A stretch of 64,000 nucleotides of DNA from Pseudophaeobacter sp. (lineage in GTDB: Bacteria > Pseudomonadota > Alphaproteobacteria > Rhodobacterales > Rhodobacteraceae): contig JALUXC010000003.1 of NCBI GenBank assembly GCA_027019165.1, positions 1-64,000 on the forward strand, in the 5' to 3' direction. Below, in pieces: positions 53,871 to 64,000 of the stretch; position 1 is the stretch's first letter; every line of letters begins with the position of its first letter. The notes beneath the pieces are model-generated. The model worked only from the letters and a program-made list of their open reading frames with translations, was not told where the DNA came from and made no database searches. The position numbers and the translations under genes are program-made.

Positions 53871-55031
53871 ATGTCATTCAGAAAAGCGATGCTTGCCGCG
53901 GCAGCGGTTATTGCATTTCCCTGTTTCGCTCATGCCGAACAAGGTGTCACACCAAACAGCGTTGCATTCGCCCAGGTTGCTGCCTTTGAAGGCCCTGCGG
54001 CCGCTCTTGGTCAAGGAATGCGCCTTGGTATCACGGCCGCTTTCGAAGAAGCCAATGCGGCCGGTGGGGTGCATGGCCGTACCCTGACCCTGGACAGCAT
54101 GGACGATGGTTACGAGCCTGACCGTTCTGCAGCCCTGGTGCAGTCGGTGGTTGATGGAAACAACCATATCGGTCTGATCGGGGCGGTTGGTACGCCCACG
54201 TCCTCTGCGACACAACCGATTGCGACCGCGGCGAACATGCCGTTTGTGGGTCCCTTCACTGGTGCCGGTTTCCTGCGTGATGCCAGCCATGGAAACATCT
54301 TCAATGTCCGCGCGACTTACTTTGCTGAGACCGAGGCCTGGATTGAGTATCTGGTCGATCAGCAGGGCATGAGCTCGATCGCTCTGCTGTATCAAGACGA
54401 CGGCTTTGGCCGTGTGGGTCTGGCCGGCGTGACAGCTGCTCTTGAAAAGCGCGGCATGACTCTCGCGGCCGAGGGGACCTATACCCGCAACACCACTGCA
54501 GTCAAAAAAGCGCTGCTGTCTATCCGAAAGGCAAAGCCGGACGCTGTTGTCATGGTTGGTGCCTACAAGCCAGTTGCCGAATTCATCAAGCTGTCTCGCA
54601 AGATGAAGTTCAATCCGACCTTTGTGAATATCTCCTTTGTGGGATCAGACGCTCTGGCCCAGGAACTCGGTGATGCAGGCGAAGGCGTGATCATCAGTCA
54701 GGTTGTCCCGTTCCCGTGGGATGTGTCCATCCCCGTTGTGGCCCAGTACACCGAAGCCCTGAAAGCTGTCGATGCCGAAGCAAAGCCCGGTTTCGTATCG
54801 CTTGAGGGTTACATCGTCGGTCGTCTTGCCATCGAAGCACTGGACGCTGCAGGTTCTGACCTGACCCGGGAAAACTTCCTTGCGGCGCTTTCCGGGCTGA
54901 CAACCGTGGATCTTGGCGGTGTCACGATGGTCTATGGTGCCGATGACAATCAGGGCATGGATGATGTCTTCCTGACGCGGATCACCGCGGACGGAGGGTT
55001 TGAACCCATCGTACCCGGAGGCGGGTCCTAA
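53871..55031 (+). CDS. Periplasmic binding protein (LivK/Peripla_BP_6 type), orphan
   Basis: 386 aa. Signal peptide ending near residue 22 (CFAHA/EQ), then the amino-acid-binding-protein pattern: [48 protein letters not shown] and [10 protein letters not shown]. Members usually bring branched amino acids or aromatic compounds to Liv-type ABC importers. No permease or ATPase gene follows; the only partner is the chemoreceptor gene 91 bases downstream. I infer that it passes ligand information to the receptor. A perfect 10-bp hairpin after its stop probably raises its mRNA over that of the receptor. Confidence 0.85.
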   Translation: MSFRKAMLAAAAVIAFPCFAHAEQGVTPNSVAFAQVAAFEGPAAALGQGMRLGITAAFEEANAAGGVHGRTLTLDSMDDGYEPDRSAALVQSVVDGNNHIGLIGAVGTPTSSATQPIATAANMPFVGPFTGAGFLRDASHGNIFNVRATYFAETEAWIEYLVDQQGMSSIALLYQDDGFGRVGLAGVTAALEKRGMTLAAEGTYTRNTTAVKKALLSIRKAKPDAVVMVGAYKPVAEFIKLSRKMKFNPTFVNISFVGSDALAQELGDAGEGVIISQVVPFPWDVSIPVVAQYTEALKAVDAEAKPGFVSLEGYIVGRLAIEALDAAGSDLTRENFLAALSGLTTVDLGGVTMVYGADDNQGMDDVFLTRITADGGFEPIVPGGGS

Positions 55032-55066
55032 CTCCCTGTCGGCGCGCGCCGGATATTACAGTCAAT

Positions 55067-55091
55067 CTCCTGCCCGGGATGCGGGCAGGAG
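55067..55091 (+). terminator. Hairpin between binding protein and chemoreceptor genes
   Basis: Perfect 10-bp stem CTCCTGCCCG / CGGGCAGGAG, loop GGATG, no T-run. It looks like a stabilising 3' stem or partial terminator that gives more binding protein than receptor. Confidence 0.6.
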
Positions 55092-55122
55092 TAGTAGCCA
55101 GTTTCTTCGCAAAGGTGCCATC

Positions 55123-57786
55123 ATGATCCGTGAACTGGGATCCACTATCTTTCGACGCCTGAACCTGTTGTCGAGCATTCGTGGGAAAATCACCTTCATT
55201 CTGCTTGCCTTGACGCTGACTGCAGGCGGCGCGGGCTATATGATCTACAAGTCCTTTGATCGGGTATCGATCAGCGTGACAGAGATGACCTCTGATGATC
55301 TGCCCAAGCTGGCACAAAGCAACGCTTTGATTGGGGCTGCGGCCAAGACCAAGGACGCGATGATCAATGTCATGTTGGCCCAAAGCCATGATGCACTTGC
55401 CGCGGCTTCGTCCGAAGTTGAACAGTCGCGCATCGCCCTGCAAGAAGCCATTTCAGCGCTTCCTGTCGAAACACAGGCAGACTTTGAGGCCGTGTTTGCT
55501 ACGGCTGAGGAATCGCTGCGCACATCCATTCAGGCACGAGAGGATGTATTCAAGAACTCCGAACGCTTTGGCGCCATGACCAGAAGTCTGCAGGAGCTCA
55601 CAGCCTCCCTGCAGGCCGTCTTGCTCGAAACTGCAGATGACGCCTATTTCAACATTTCCATCAACGGCGAAGATACGATCACTTCTATCGAGGAGACCAT
55701 GATCGACCTCGTCGAGAACAAATTCGCCACACTTCAGGCTCTCCTCGAAATTCGGTCTGAAATCAACCTCATGTCGGGGGTGGCCTTGGCTTTGGCCTCG
55801 ACCGATGACGCGGCGATGACCTCGATTCTCCGGGATCTTGCAGTTTCGTCTCGCGATCGGTTGAGCGGATCAATCGATGTTATGAGCGATCTGGACACCG
55901 GCCTGAGCATTGACGAAGAACTTGGGGAAGTGCTGGCAACACTGGACACGGTGTTCGCATCCGTTGGTACGTCGCGGCAGATCGATCGTGCTGAGGTTCT
56001 CTCGGCACGTCAATCCGCAGATGTAGCCCTGGCCTCTGCTGTGGATGACATGGTGTTCGAGCTGACGATTGCGGCTGATGACGCCAGCACAAACAATCGC
56101 GATACGATCCAAAGCCTTTTGGACAATGAGGTCGCGTTCATGAATACGCTTCTGGAAATCAACTCCAAGCTGGGTGCGTTCCAGATCGAGGCTCTTAGAA
56201 TCGCAACGGCCGATACTGTCGAGCAAGCCAAGGTCGGTCAGAAAGCATTGTCCGCGGCGGCCACCGCGCTCATTGGCTATCGGGACTTCGGCGACGGCGT
56301 GCTTGCCGAGGGGTTGGATGGTATCGCTGCTATGGCGGATCCGGATACTGGCCTTGCATATTTCCGCATTCAGTCCCTGTTGGCGAATGGGAGGGCGGCA
56401 CAGGCTGCTGACGCCACCGTCAAAGAGGTTCTCGAGATTTCCGGCCTTGCCTCCGTGCGAGGATTTGAGAGCCAACAGGCCATCTCGGATCGTGCGATCA
56501 ACATCGCCCAGGATTCGACAGTGGTGAAAAGTAACCTTGTAACCTTGGGTTGGGTTGGATCGGGCTTCTTGTTCTGCGCATTGCTGTTGAACCATTTCCT
56601 GATCGCCAGACCGCTGAACAGGATCAGCCACACCACGGAGCGGCTGTCGCAGGGAGACATGAGCCCAGTCACCGGCTTCGACCGCTCCAGCGACGAAATC
56701 TTGCGCATTGCAAAGGCGCTGAAAGTGTTCCGGGATGGTCTTGTGGAAAAAGAAGAACTCGCTCGGGTAGCGGAAAAGGAGCGAGAGGAAAACCACGCGA
56801 AACAGACCGCTGCAGTGAATGCAATCGGCACCGGGCTAGAGCATCTTTCCAGGGGCGATCTGACCTATCGGATCGAAGAGGAGCTCACCGAGGGCTATGC
56901 CAAGCTGAAAGAGGATTTCAATGCCACAGCCAGGACACTCAATCTGACAGTCGTGGACGTTGTTGCCGTGGCCGAATCCATTCGCAGCGGATCCACCGAA
57001 ATCAGTCAGGCGGCTGATGACCTGTCTCACCGAACCGAAAGCCAGGCCGCTACGCTGGAGCAAACGGCGGCTGCGCTCGAAGAGTTGACCGCCAGCGTGC
57101 GTTCGGCAGCGGATGGAGCTCGTGACGCGGCCGCTACCACCGAAGACGCCCGTTCCCAAGCAGGCGAAAGCGGTGACGTTGTGAAAAGCACGGTCAAGGC
57201 GATGAAAGACATCGAAGAAAGCTCGGGCCAGATTTCGCAGATCATCGGTGTGATCGATGACATTGCCTTCCAAACCAATCTTTTGGCTCTCAACGCCGGT
57301 GTCGAGGCCGCCCGTGCGGGAGAGGCTGGACGTGGTTTTGCCGTTGTTGCATCAGAGGTTCGCAGCCTGTCACAGCGCACCACCGACGCCGCCCGGGAAA
57401 TCAAGGCCCTCATCACCAAAAGCTCTGATCAGGTCGAGCAGGGAGTGAGCCTTGTGGACCGCGCCGGTCAAGCGCTTGAGAATATTGTTGAGCGCGTGAC
57501 GCATATATCGTCTCTCGTCAGCACCATTGCGGATGCGACGGGCGAACAGGCAACGGGACTTGCAGAGGCAAACATCGCGATTTCTCAGCTCGATCAAGTC
57601 ACGCAGCAGAATGCCGCAATGGTCGAAGAAACTACGGCAGCGGGGCATCTTCTTAGCAATGATGCCAGAAAGCTTGCCGAGCTGATGGCTGGTTTCGCGG
57701 TCTCGAGTGTCTCAGGCAACGGCGACAATCAAACCTCATACGCCGGGCATGACGGGGTCCCCGACGAACAACGGGCAAGTGCGTAG
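55123..57786 (+). CDS. Methyl-accepting chemotaxis protein with very large periplasmic domain
   Basis: 887 aa. TM1 at about residues 21-43, a 420-residue periplasmic domain, TM2 at about 472-495, then HAMP domains and the MCP signalling hairpin with [20 protein letters not shown] near residue 715. The periplasmic part is almost all predicted helix, with repeating heptad-like Ala/Leu/Glu stretches, as in TorS-type sensors that read a binding protein rather than a free ligand. Most MCP sensor domains have 150-250 residues. No CheR pentapeptide is seen at the end. ATG 55123 has AAAGG upstream. It is paired with the binding protein at 53871-55031. Confidence 0.88.
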   Translation: MIRELGSTIFRRLNLLSSIRGKITFILLALTLTAGGAGYMIYKSFDRVSISVTEMTSDDLPKLAQSNALIGAAAKTKDAMINVMLAQSHDALAAASSEVEQSRIALQEAISALPVETQADFEAVFATAEESLRTSIQAREDVFKNSERFGAMTRSLQELTASLQAVLLETADDAYFNISINGEDTITSIEETMIDLVENKFATLQALLEIRSEINLMSGVALALASTDDAAMTSILRDLAVSSRDRLSGSIDVMSDLDTGLSIDEELGEVLATLDTVFASVGTSRQIDRAEVLSARQSADVALASAVDDMVFELTIAADDASTNNRDTIQSLLDNEVAFMNTLLEINSKLGAFQIEALRIATADTVEQAKVGQKALSAAATALIGYRDFGDGVLAEGLDGIAAMADPDTGLAYFRIQSLLANGRAAQAADATVKEVLEISGLASVRGFESQQAISDRAINIAQDSTVVKSNLVTLGWVGSGFLFCALLLNHFLIARPLNRISHTTERLSQGDMSPVTGFDRSSDEILRIAKALKVFRDGLVEKEELARVAEKEREENHAKQTAAVNAIGTGLEHLSRGDLTYRIEEELTEGYAKLKEDFNATARTLNLTVVDVVAVAESIRSGSTEISQAADDLSHRTESQAATLEQTAAALEELTASVRSAADGARDAAATTEDARSQAGESGDVVKSTVKAMKDIEESSGQISQIIGVIDDIAFQTNLLALNAGVEAARAGEAGRGFAVVASEVRSLSQRTTDAAREIKALITKSSDQVEQGVSLVDRAGQALENIVERVTHISSLVSTIADATGEQATGLAEANIAISQLDQVTQQNAAMVEETTAAGHLLSNDARKLAELMAGFAVSSVSGNGDNQTSYAGHDGVPDEQRASA

Positions 57787-57789
57787 TCC

Positions 57790-57819
57790 AAGACACCCAC
57801 AAACTGCTGTGGGTGTCTT
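57790..57819 (+). terminator. Terminator after the chemoreceptor gene
   Basis: Perfect 12-bp stem AAGACACCCACA / TGTGGGTGTCTT with loop AACTGC, starting 4 bases after the stop codon. Confidence 0.75.
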
Positions 57820-58236
57820 GAGGCTTTGCTGACGGGGCCTTGAGCGCTTTTGTTGTGACTTTCGGTGGGAGAGAGGCCCTTTGGTCTTGCTGGCCTTCGA
57901 GCCTCTCTCGCTCTGAATGAGCCAGAGGCCTGTCGTTGGGGCAACTGGGTGATCTTCTGGGCAAAAGGACGAGGTCAGTTCCACCCTTTTGCTCCATTGC
58001 CGGGGCGTAGGAGGTCTGGATATGCCTCCCCCAGTGCGGTTGCGGGTTGGCAACACATATCGCGACAGGCGGGAGCGGCCACGCGGCTCGGGGTGAAGCA
58101 ATCCTTTAAGCATTTTGAGGCCAGACGGGAAGAACCATCTCAGGCCCCATATGCCCCAGATCGATGTCTGGCGTAACTTTGGTGTCTGCCGCAGTGGCAT
58201 TCACATTCTATGGGGCAAACATGTTTCTTGAAGTTT
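57820..58236. other. Intergenic region between chemoreceptor and tRNA-Pro
   Basis: 417 bases. Open frames exist on both strands but are Arg/Ser/Pro-rich and match no family I know. I see no hairpin or promoter that I can support. Confidence 0.4.
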
Positions 58237-58314
58237 CTGGTCGGAGTGAGAGGATTCGAACCTCCGGCCCCTGCCTCCCGAAGACAGTGCTCTACCAGGC
58301 TGAGCTACACTCCG
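58237..58314 (-). tRNA. tRNA-Pro (anticodon CGG)
   Basis: On the minus strand: acceptor stem CGGAGTG / CACTCCG, D arm GCTCAGCCTGGTAGAGC, anticodon stem-loop with TTCGGGA in the loop, T arm GGAGGTTCGAATCCTCT, discriminator A and encoded CCA. The anticodon CGG reads CCG. Confidence 0.93.
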
Positions 58315-58446
58315 ACCGTGGCGCGGAATTATACCCGGAGGGACGGCTTTGCAAGCGCATTTCTGCGCCTTTTTATCCGTTGCCAAAATAGAGCCTCTTG
58401 CCCCTGTCGATGTGCACAGCCATCCTGTTGGAAAAACGGCTTTGCG

Positions 58447-60066
58447 ATGACAGCAGATTATCTTTCGGTTTTGGGCGGGATCGGAATGTTCCTTGTGGGC
58501 ATGAAGATCATGACTACGGCCTTGCGCGATGCGGCGGGGGCAAACCTGCGCGCCATTCTGACCCGCTTCACCACCACGCCGCTCAAAGGGGTGGTGACCG
58601 GAACCGTCACGACCGCCGTGATCCAGTCGTCCAGCGCCACAACCGTGATGACCGTCGGGTTCGTGGGGGCAGGGCTATTGACCATGCCCCAGGCGCTGGG
58701 CGTGATCTATGGCGCCAATATCGGCACAACCGCGACCGGCTGGCTGGTGTCCATTCTGGGCTTCAAGCTGAAGCTTGGCAGCCTGGCGATGGCAGGTCTT
58801 TTGCTGTCTGGTCTTGCCGACCTTTTGGGGCGCGGTGTCGTTGCCCGGACAGGGCGGGTCATGTCCGGGTTGTGTCTGCTGCTCATTGGACTGGACCTGA
58901 TGCAATCGGGCATGGCGGATGTCACCGGCCTGATCACACCCGAAATGCTGCCTGCCAAAACGATTTGGGGGATGGTGCTGCTGGTTGGGCTGGGGGCTGG
59001 GATCACCATTGTCATGCAGTCCTCATCGGCCGCTATGGCGCTGGCGCTGGTGATGGTGCAGGGTGAGGCGCTGACCATGCTGCAGGCGCTGGCAATCGTG
59101 ATTGGCATGAATGTCGGAACCACCTTTACGGCAATTCTGGCCGCCGTTGGCGGCTCTCGGTCGATGCGGCAGACGGCCTTTGCGAACCTGGTGTTCAACA
59201 TCGTGACGTCGTTTGTGGCTTTCGTCATCCTTTTCCTGGGAGCGGCTTGGTTGTCGAGCCTGGAGGCCGCCGCTGGGCCCGTGACCACTGTGCTGTTGTT
59301 CCATATGGGCTTCAACATCCTGGGCACCGCATTGTTCCTGCCTTTCACCGGGATCTTTGCCACGTTCATCGCCCGAATGGTTCCAGATCATCCCGCAGCG
59401 CCCGCGATCGACCTCGACCAGGCATTGGCACAGGATTCAGATCTTGCCCTCGTCGCAGCAGAGGCCGCCGCAACCGACAGCTTTCGCCGCATCAACGAGG
59501 CCCTGTCAGCGGCCTTGATTGCGCCTCCCGACTATAGACCTTTGGCGGCACTGGGACCGTTGCGCGAAGCGCTGCCGCAGTTGACCGAGTTTCTTGCAGA
59601 TATTCGCCTGCCTGAGGGGCGCGAGGATCAGGAAACCGCCTATGGCGCCCTATTGCATCAGACGGACCATCTGTTGCGCCTGATGGAACGATGCAAGCAG
59701 ACCGGTCATATTGCGGATCTTTTGGAGGATCCCATGCTGCGCCGACCGGCGCAGGCCTTTGCCCTGGCCCTGGCCCTGACCTCTATCGCCAATGAAAGTG
59801 CAGATCTCGACAGGGTGGCCTTCCGATTGCAACGGCTATTGACACTGGTGGAGAGGCGCACAAAACGACACCGGAGAGCGCTCATGCTTGGGGAACATGC
59901 GGGGATGTATCGGCTGTCCGAGGTGTTTGCCCATACGGATGCAATGCGGTGGTTGCAGCGCAGCCTGCATCATGCAGAGCGGATCGCGCACTATGGGCAT
60001 GTCGCGCGCAATGCGCTGGCTGCGGCAAAACCTGCTGCCGCAGCCGATCCTGTTGAGATGCCTTAG
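58447..60066 (+). CDS. Na+/phosphate cotransporter (NptA/YjbB-like) with PhoU-like tail
   Basis: 539 aa. About eight transmembrane helices in two inverted halves, each with the QSSS motif of Na/Pi type II carriers ([10 protein letters not shown] near residue 58, [10 protein letters not shown] near 189). The soluble C-terminal 200 residues are helical, with patterns like PhoU. It should import or export phosphate with Na+ at the inner membrane. ATG 58447 is the first good start after the tRNA. Its stop overlaps the convergent leuB stop by 4 bases. Confidence 0.88.
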   Translation: MTADYLSVLGGIGMFLVGMKIMTTALRDAAGANLRAILTRFTTTPLKGVVTGTVTTAVIQSSSATTVMTVGFVGAGLLTMPQALGVIYGANIGTTATGWLVSILGFKLKLGSLAMAGLLLSGLADLLGRGVVARTGRVMSGLCLLLIGLDLMQSGMADVTGLITPEMLPAKTIWGMVLLVGLGAGITIVMQSSSAAMALALVMVQGEALTMLQALAIVIGMNVGTTFTAILAAVGGSRSMRQTAFANLVFNIVTSFVAFVILFLGAAWLSSLEAAAGPVTTVLLFHMGFNILGTALFLPFTGIFATFIARMVPDHPAAPAIDLDQALAQDSDLALVAAEAAATDSFRRINEALSAALIAPPDYRPLAALGPLREALPQLTEFLADIRLPEGREDQETAYGALLHQTDHLLRLMERCKQTGHIADLLEDPMLRRPAQAFALALALTSIANESADLDRVAFRLQRLLTLVERRTKRHRRALMLGEHAGMYRLSEVFAHTDAMRWLQRSLHHAERIAHYGHVARNALAAAKPAAAADPVEMP

Positions 60067-61166
60067 AGGCTGGCGTCCAACGCGGCGACGATGGCATCGC
60101 CCATTTCGCTGGTCGAGACGGGATCAACGCCTTCTTCACCCAGAAGGTCTGCGGTGCGCACACCGTCTGCCAGAACCTTTTCAACGGCGGCTTCGAGGCG
60201 GTCAGCCTCGGCGCCCATGTCGAAGGAATATCGCAACGCCATGGCAAAGCTGAGGATACAGGCAATCGGGTTTGCCTTGCCCTGACCGGCGATGTCGGGG
60301 GCCGAACCGTGCACCGGTTCATAAAGCGCCTTGGGGCGGCCATTGGCCATCGGTTTGCCGAGGCTGGCCGATGGCAGCATACCCAGCGATCCGGTCAGCA
60401 TCGCAGCAGCATCGGACAGAAGGTCGCCAAAGAGGTTGTCGGTCACGATGACATCAAACTGCTTGGGCCAACGGCACAGCTGCATGGCGCCTGCGTCGGC
60501 ATACATGTGGCTGAGCTCGACCTCGGGGTAATCCTTGGCGACCTCGGTGACGACTTCGCGCCACAGGATGCCCGATTCCATGACGTTGGCCTTTTCCATC
60601 GAACACAGCTTTTTGCCCCGGCGCATGGCCAGTTCAAAGGCCGAGCGGGCGACGCGGTCGATCTCGCTTTCGGTATAGCGCTGGGTGTTGATGCCGACGC
60701 GCTCGTTGCCCTCTTCGATGATGCCGCGCGGCTCGCCAAAGTAGATGCCCGAGGTCAGCTCGCGCACGATCATGATGTCGAGGCCGGCAACCACGTCTTT
60801 CTTCAGCGACGAGAAATCCGCGAGCGCATCAAAGCACTGCGCCGGACGCAGGTTGGCGTAAAGATCCATTTCCTTGCGCAGGCGCAGCAGCCCACGTTCC
60901 GGTTTGACCGAGAAGTCCAGCACGTCGTATTTGGGGCCGCCCACGGCGCCCAGAAGAACCGCGTCGACCTCTTGTGCCTTGGCCATGGTGTCGTCATGCA
61001 GCGGCGTTCCATGCGCGTCATAGGCGGCGCCGCCGACCAGATCCTCGCTCACATCGAACTGAACGTCACGCTTGTCGCCGTACCAGCCGATGACCTTGCG
61101 GACCTCTGCCATGACTTCGGGGCCGATGCCGTCACCGGGCAGAATCAGAATCGATGGGTTGGACAT
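60063..61166 (-). CDS. leuB: 3-isopropylmalate dehydrogenase
   Basis: 367 aa, standard length. Start [13 protein letters not shown], then [19 protein letters not shown], the NAD/metal site [20 protein letters not shown] and [19 protein letters not shown], all diagnostic of LeuB. It oxidises 3-isopropylmalate in leucine synthesis. AAGGAGG lies before ATG 61166. Monocistronic here; leuCD are not in the window. Confidence 0.97.
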   Translation of the reverse strand: MSNPSILILPGDGIGPEVMAEVRKVIGWYGDKRDVQFDVSEDLVGGAAYDAHGTPLHDDTMAKAQEVDAVLLGAVGGPKYDVLDFSVKPERGLLRLRKEMDLYANLRPAQCFDALADFSSLKKDVVAGLDIMIVRELTSGIYFGEPRGIIEEGNERVGINTQRYTESEIDRVARSAFELAMRRGKKLCSMEKANVMESGILWREVVTEVAKDYPEVELSHMYADAGAMQLCRWPKQFDVIVTDNLFGDLLSDAAAMLTGSLGMLPSASLGKPMANGRPKALYEPVHGSAPDIAGQGKANPIACILSFAMALRYSFDMGAEADRLEAAVEKVLADGVRTADLLGEEGVDPVSTSEMGDAIVAALDASL

Positions 61167-61239
61167 GCACTTCCTCCTTGAAATAGCTGCAGAGGGGGTA
61201 CTCTTCGCAACGGCCAGCGTCAATAACGCGCCCTTGAAT

Positions 61240-62148
61240 TTAAGGGGCTGTGGCGCGTTTTGCTGCCCTTTCCAGCCCCGTCGCCAACAGGTCCCAGACA
61301 GCTCGAATGCGTGGTGTCTGTCGCATCACACCATGGGCCGCCAGCCAAACCGGCAGCGGCGGCAGGGACAGGTCAAGACGCAGCTCTTCAATCTCCGGGT
61401 CCGCAAGGGCTGGGCCGCGCTGCGAGAACCCGATCCCGCAGCCTGCGCGCAGCAACTGCCAATAGGCCGACTGGTTGTCACAGCGCACGGCGAAACTGTG
61501 TCTGTCGGCCTGAAACCCCATCGCGGCCATGGTCTTGAGAATCAGATCGTCCGCATCATAGCCGATCAGGTCATGCTGCCAGAGTTCGGCAACCGTGCGG
61601 GGCTGCCCGCGCCGCTCAAGGTAGCTTTTGGCAGCAAAGATCCCAAGCGGCAGATCCGCGATATGGCGGGCGACGATATCCAGCTGCGTGGGGCGATACA
61701 TGCGCACAGCGATGTCGGCGGCGCGGAACACAAGGTTTTCCGTGGCATCACTGGGCACCAGTTCCAACTCGATGCCCGGCTGGATGCGGCGGATCTCGGC
61801 CAGGATGGGCGGGAGAACGTAATGTGCGGCAAAGACGCTGGCGGTGATGCGCACGGTGCCTGTCAGAGCCTCTGATTGGCCGGCCGCAGAGAGGCTGATG
61901 GCATTCATCCGCGCATTGACCTCCCGTGCCAGCGGCAGCAGCTTTGCGCCCTCGGGGGCCAGCGTCAGCCCGCGCGGGTGCCGGTCAAACAGGCGCTGGT
62001 CCAACTCGCGCTCCAGCGTCTGTATGTGGCGGCCAAGCGTCGGCTGGCTGCGGCGCAGGCTCTTGGCAGCGGCCGACAGCGATCCTGTCTCGGCAACGGC
62101 AAGAAAGCTCTGGATCAGGGTCCAATCGGTCAGTTGTGGTCTATCCAT
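61240..62148 (-). CDS. LysR-family transcriptional regulator
   Basis: 302 aa. N-terminal winged helix with [20 protein letters not shown] and [20 protein letters not shown], then the LysR effector-binding domain. It is divergent from the epimerase-like gene, the usual LysR-target layout. A palindrome CATTCATGAATG lies just before its start. Confidence 0.92.
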   Translation of the reverse strand: MDRPQLTDWTLIQSFLAVAETGSLSAAAKSLRRSQPTLGRHIQTLERELDQRLFDRHPRGLTLAPEGAKLLPLAREVNARMNAISLSAAGQSEALTGTVRITASVFAAHYVLPPILAEIRRIQPGIELELVPSDATENLVFRAADIAVRMYRPTQLDIVARHIADLPLGIFAAKSYLERRGQPRTVAELWQHDLIGYDADDLILKTMAAMGFQADRHSFAVRCDNQSAYWQLLRAGCGIGFSQRGPALADPEIEELRLDLSLPPLPVWLAAHGVMRQTPRIRAVWDLLATGLERAAKRATAP

Positions 62149-62149
62149 T

Positions 62150-62161
62150 CATTCATGAATG
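62150..62161. promoter_or_regulatory. Palindrome CATTCATGAATG in the lysR/epimerase gap
   Basis: Perfect 12-bp palindrome one base upstream of the lysR start codon, in the 93-base divergent gap. It fits a LysR autoregulatory site with an ATTC/GAAT core. Confidence 0.5.
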
Positions 62162-62241
62162 GCAGATCTACGCATCTATGCAATATGAATTGTCTTTGCC
62201 GAGGCCTATTTTGGGGCCGTTCACGATGAAAGGAACGGATC

Positions 62242-63111
62242 ATGCCTCGCAATGTGCTTATCCTTGGAGCCACAGGCCGGTTTGGCCGTGCAGTTTTCCA
62301 CGCGTTTCAGGTCGCTGGGGATCACGTCACGGCTTTTGACCGCAAGAAAGACGATCTGATGCGCTCTGCCATCGGCAAGGATCTCATTGTCGTTGGCTGG
62401 AACCCGGCCTACCCGGATTGGGCAGCTCAGGTGCCGCGGCTCCATGCGCAGGTGATTGCCGCGGCGCGGGCGAGCGGGGCAACTGTCATCGTTCCTGGCA
62501 ATGTTTATGTCTTTGGCGCCGAGACACCGCCGCCTTGGTCAGAGCGATCACCGCACCTTGCGCAGAACCCTCTGGGGCGCATTCGCATTGCGATGGAGGA
62601 GGCCTATCGCGCGTCGGGTGTAAAGACGATCCTTCTGCGGGCTGGGGATTTTCTGGACACCGAGGCATCCGGCAATTGGTTTGATGCGGTGATGACAGCC
62701 AAGCTGGCCAAGGGAAAGTTTGTCTACCCCGGCAATCCCGACATTCCTCACGCCTGGGCTTATCTGCCGGACATGGCGCGGGCCGCGGTGGCATTGGCCA
62801 ATCAGGCAGGCAGCCTGCCGGATTTCGCGGATGTTCCCTTTCCCGGATACACGCTGACCGGTCGGGAGCTGCATGCGGCGGTGAATGCATGCCTTGCCAA
62901 GTCCACCGATTTGAGGCCGATGTCATGGCTGCCCCTGCAGCTTGCGCGTCCGTTCTGGCCAATGGGGCGCTGCCTGTTGGAGATGCGCTATCTCTGGAAC
63001 ACGGCACATAGGCTGGATGGCAGCCACATCCGAAGCCAGCTGCCTGATTTCAAAGAGACACCGCTTTCGGAGGCATTGCCTCAGGCTCTGCCCAAGTCTT
63101 TGCTGGCGTAG
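62242..63111 (+). CDS. NAD(P)-binding epimerase/dehydratase-like protein (SDR family)
   Basis: 289 aa. The N-terminal dinucleotide-binding motif is GATGRFGRAVF. A catalytic YXXXK of classical epimerases is not clear (NVYVFGAETPP replaces it), so it may be an atypical SDR that binds NAD(P)H or acts as a sensor. GAAAGGA lies before ATG 62242. It is the likely target of the divergent LysR regulator. Confidence 0.75.
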   Translation: MPRNVLILGATGRFGRAVFHAFQVAGDHVTAFDRKKDDLMRSAIGKDLIVVGWNPAYPDWAAQVPRLHAQVIAAARASGATVIVPGNVYVFGAETPPPWSERSPHLAQNPLGRIRIAMEEAYRASGVKTILLRAGDFLDTEASGNWFDAVMTAKLAKGKFVYPGNPDIPHAWAYLPDMARAAVALANQAGSLPDFADVPFPGYTLTGRELHAAVNACLAKSTDLRPMSWLPLQLARPFWPMGRCLLEMRYLWNTAHRLDGSHIRSQLPDFKETPLSEALPQALPKSLLA

Positions 63112-63179
63112 TGTCTTCTGGCCGCAAGCCCTCCCGCCCCCGCAGGTGACCTGACTTACGTCAGATCCCCTTGGCGGCC

Positions 63180-63218
63180 TTGGGCGTGGCACCGCGCATA
63201 GCGCGGTGCCACGCCCAA
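63180..63218. terminator. Long perfect hairpin between convergent genes
   Basis: 18-bp perfect inverted repeat TTGGGCGTGGCACCGCGC / its complement, with loop ATA. It lies between the epimerase-like gene and the convergent EEP gene. It may be a bidirectional terminator or a copy of a dispersed palindromic repeat. Confidence 0.7.
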
Positions 63219-63273
63219 CGGGAAGCGCCTCTGACAAGAGGCAATGACGGGCGGGAGCACCCGGTTTCCTTGG

Positions 63274-63999
63274 TTACTCGGTCTCGCTGGTGGGGGTGCG
63301 TGCTGAAAGATCGATGTCCACCCAAACCAGCCTGTGTCGACTGGCTCGTGCCGCTGTCTGTGCATCGGGTACCGACCAAGCCACACCTGATTTTTCAATC
63401 GCCAGATCTGCAGAGGGCAACAGGTAGTCCACTCGCATGCGTCCTGGTCGGCTCCAGTCCACCGTGTCCAAGCCTGCGTCCGGGCTGGCGGGACGAGGGT
63501 CCACCAGCCGGGGATCATCGAGAAGATCAGAAATGGCAGCGCGCAGGCCGTCGCCCTTGTCCGGGTCCAGATTGGCTCCACCCGCGACAACAAAGGGGCG
63601 GTCATCCTCTCGCTGGTAGGCTTCAGGAAGACCGTTATCAAGGAGGATCTGCCACAGGCGGATTTCATCGTGATTGCGGCGGCCATTGCGGTCTTCGGGA
63701 CCATCAAAGACAGGCGGTCCTGCCTGGAAAGTCATCAGGTCGAGCCGTGTCCCTTCTGCAAGCTGCACCGGAACCACCCAATGCGCGGTCGAGGACAGGC
63801 GCTGTACTTCCTGCGCCTCAGCCGAGGGAAACGGGCTTTGGTCCGGGTGACGGGGCAGGAGGGCGCCCGGCATGTCCCGCCACAGAAGCGGCGACAGATC
63901 CAGGGCCTCCGTTTCAAGGATGGGGAAACGCGACAATACCGCGATCCCGCCCTTACCGGTGAAATCGCCATAGCCGTGAGAATCCCCGGGTCCACCAAG
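63274..63999 (-). CDS. Endonuclease/exonuclease/phosphatase-family protein (partial)
   Basis: The last 241 codons are in the window; the start lies beyond base 64000. The frame stays open to the edge and reads GDSHGYGDFTGKGGIAVLSR near it. The C-terminal part has the EEP pattern RVDYLLPS and a final HRLVWVDI. The usual GDFN metal site appears as GGANLDPDKGDG. Probably an exported or membrane-associated phosphodiesterase-like protein, but the signal region is not visible. Confidence 0.75.
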   Translation of the reverse strand, partial: LGGPGDSHGYGDFTGKGGIAVLSRFPILETEALDLSPLLWRDMPGALLPRHPDQSPFPSAEAQEVQRLSSTAHWVVPVQLAEGTRLDLMTFQAGPPVFDGPEDRNGRRNHDEIRLWQILLDNGLPEAYQREDDRPFVVAGGANLDPDKGDGLRAAISDLLDDPRLVDPRPASPDAGLDTVDWSRPGRMRVDYLLPSADLAIEKSGVAWSVPDAQTAARASRHRLVWVDIDLSARTPTSETE

Positions 64000-64000
64000 G

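Noticed and set aside
57865-58200. Open frames on both strands between the chemoreceptor and tRNA-Pro
   Set aside because: Low-complexity Arg/Ser/Pro translations with no recognisable domain and no start signal on either strand.

Overview
The window looks like chromosomal DNA of a marine alphaproteobacterium of the Roseobacter group (Rhodobacteraceae; a Phaeobacter/Leisingera/Ruegeria-type genome is my best guess). Grounds: high GC, a CcrM methyltransferase with GANTC sites in its promoter, a RibH2-type lumazine synthase behind an FMN riboswitch, a bacterial voltage-gated sodium channel, a kinase-peptidase-aminotransferase fusion and many roseobacter-type small secreted proteins. I saw no prophage, CRISPR array, rRNA or intact insertion sequence. 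Two degraded IS5-family relics are present.

Layout. 1-5.4 kb: tail of ahcY, a molybdopterin oxidoreductase, an IS5-type N-terminal relic and a DEAD-box helicase. 5.4-6.8 kb: a small membrane protein and a winged-helix regulator, a candidate small RNA with its own promoter, palindrome and terminator, then tRNA-Thr(CGU). 7-11.3 kb: an iron-type ABC importer split over two convergent units with an HD-domain protein. 11.5-13.6 kb: an IS5 C-terminal relic, an Hpt protein and a response-regulator/PP2C phosphatase. 13.8-17.1 kb: Nudix, hslO, CoA-type Nudix, cca. 17.2-21 kb: a tiny aromatic-rich leader ORF and two overlapping ABC exporter half-transporters. 21-25.5 kb: RlmD-like methyltransferase, sodium channel, two L,D-transpeptidases around a CAP lipoprotein, and a 60-aa secreted protein. 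25.5-33.5 kb: the three-domain aminotransferase and a translationally coupled nickel/peptide-type importer. 33.8-36.7 kb: a LuxR-type regulator, a Slam-like outer-membrane barrel and a TbpB-like lipoprotein, read here as a candidate minimal type XI secretion pair. 37.4-46.1 kb: globin-coupled chemoreceptor, membrane nucleotide cyclase, ccrM, rnhB, small secreted proteins, a membrane-tethered winged-helix protein and a DUF427-cyclase fusion. 46.3-53.5 kb: AEC carrier and aroC, TPP riboswitch with thiBPQ, FMN riboswitch with ribH2, divergent PaiB-like FMN protein. 53.9-57.8 kb: an orphan periplasmic binding protein next to a chemoreceptor with a very large periplasmic domain. 58.2-64 kb: tRNA-Pro(CGG), Na/Pi cotransporter, leuB, a LysR/epimerase divergent pair and a partial EEP-family protein.

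The most promising units for new biology are the Slam-like/TbpB-like pair with an internal terminator hairpin (34.8-36.7 kb), the binding-protein/chemoreceptor pair that resembles TorT/TorS in design (53.9-57.8 kb), the candidate small RNA beside a winged-helix regulator (6.3-6.6 kb), and the leader ORF before the ABC exporters (17.24 kb). All functional statements rest on motif recognition by eye; no database search was run.
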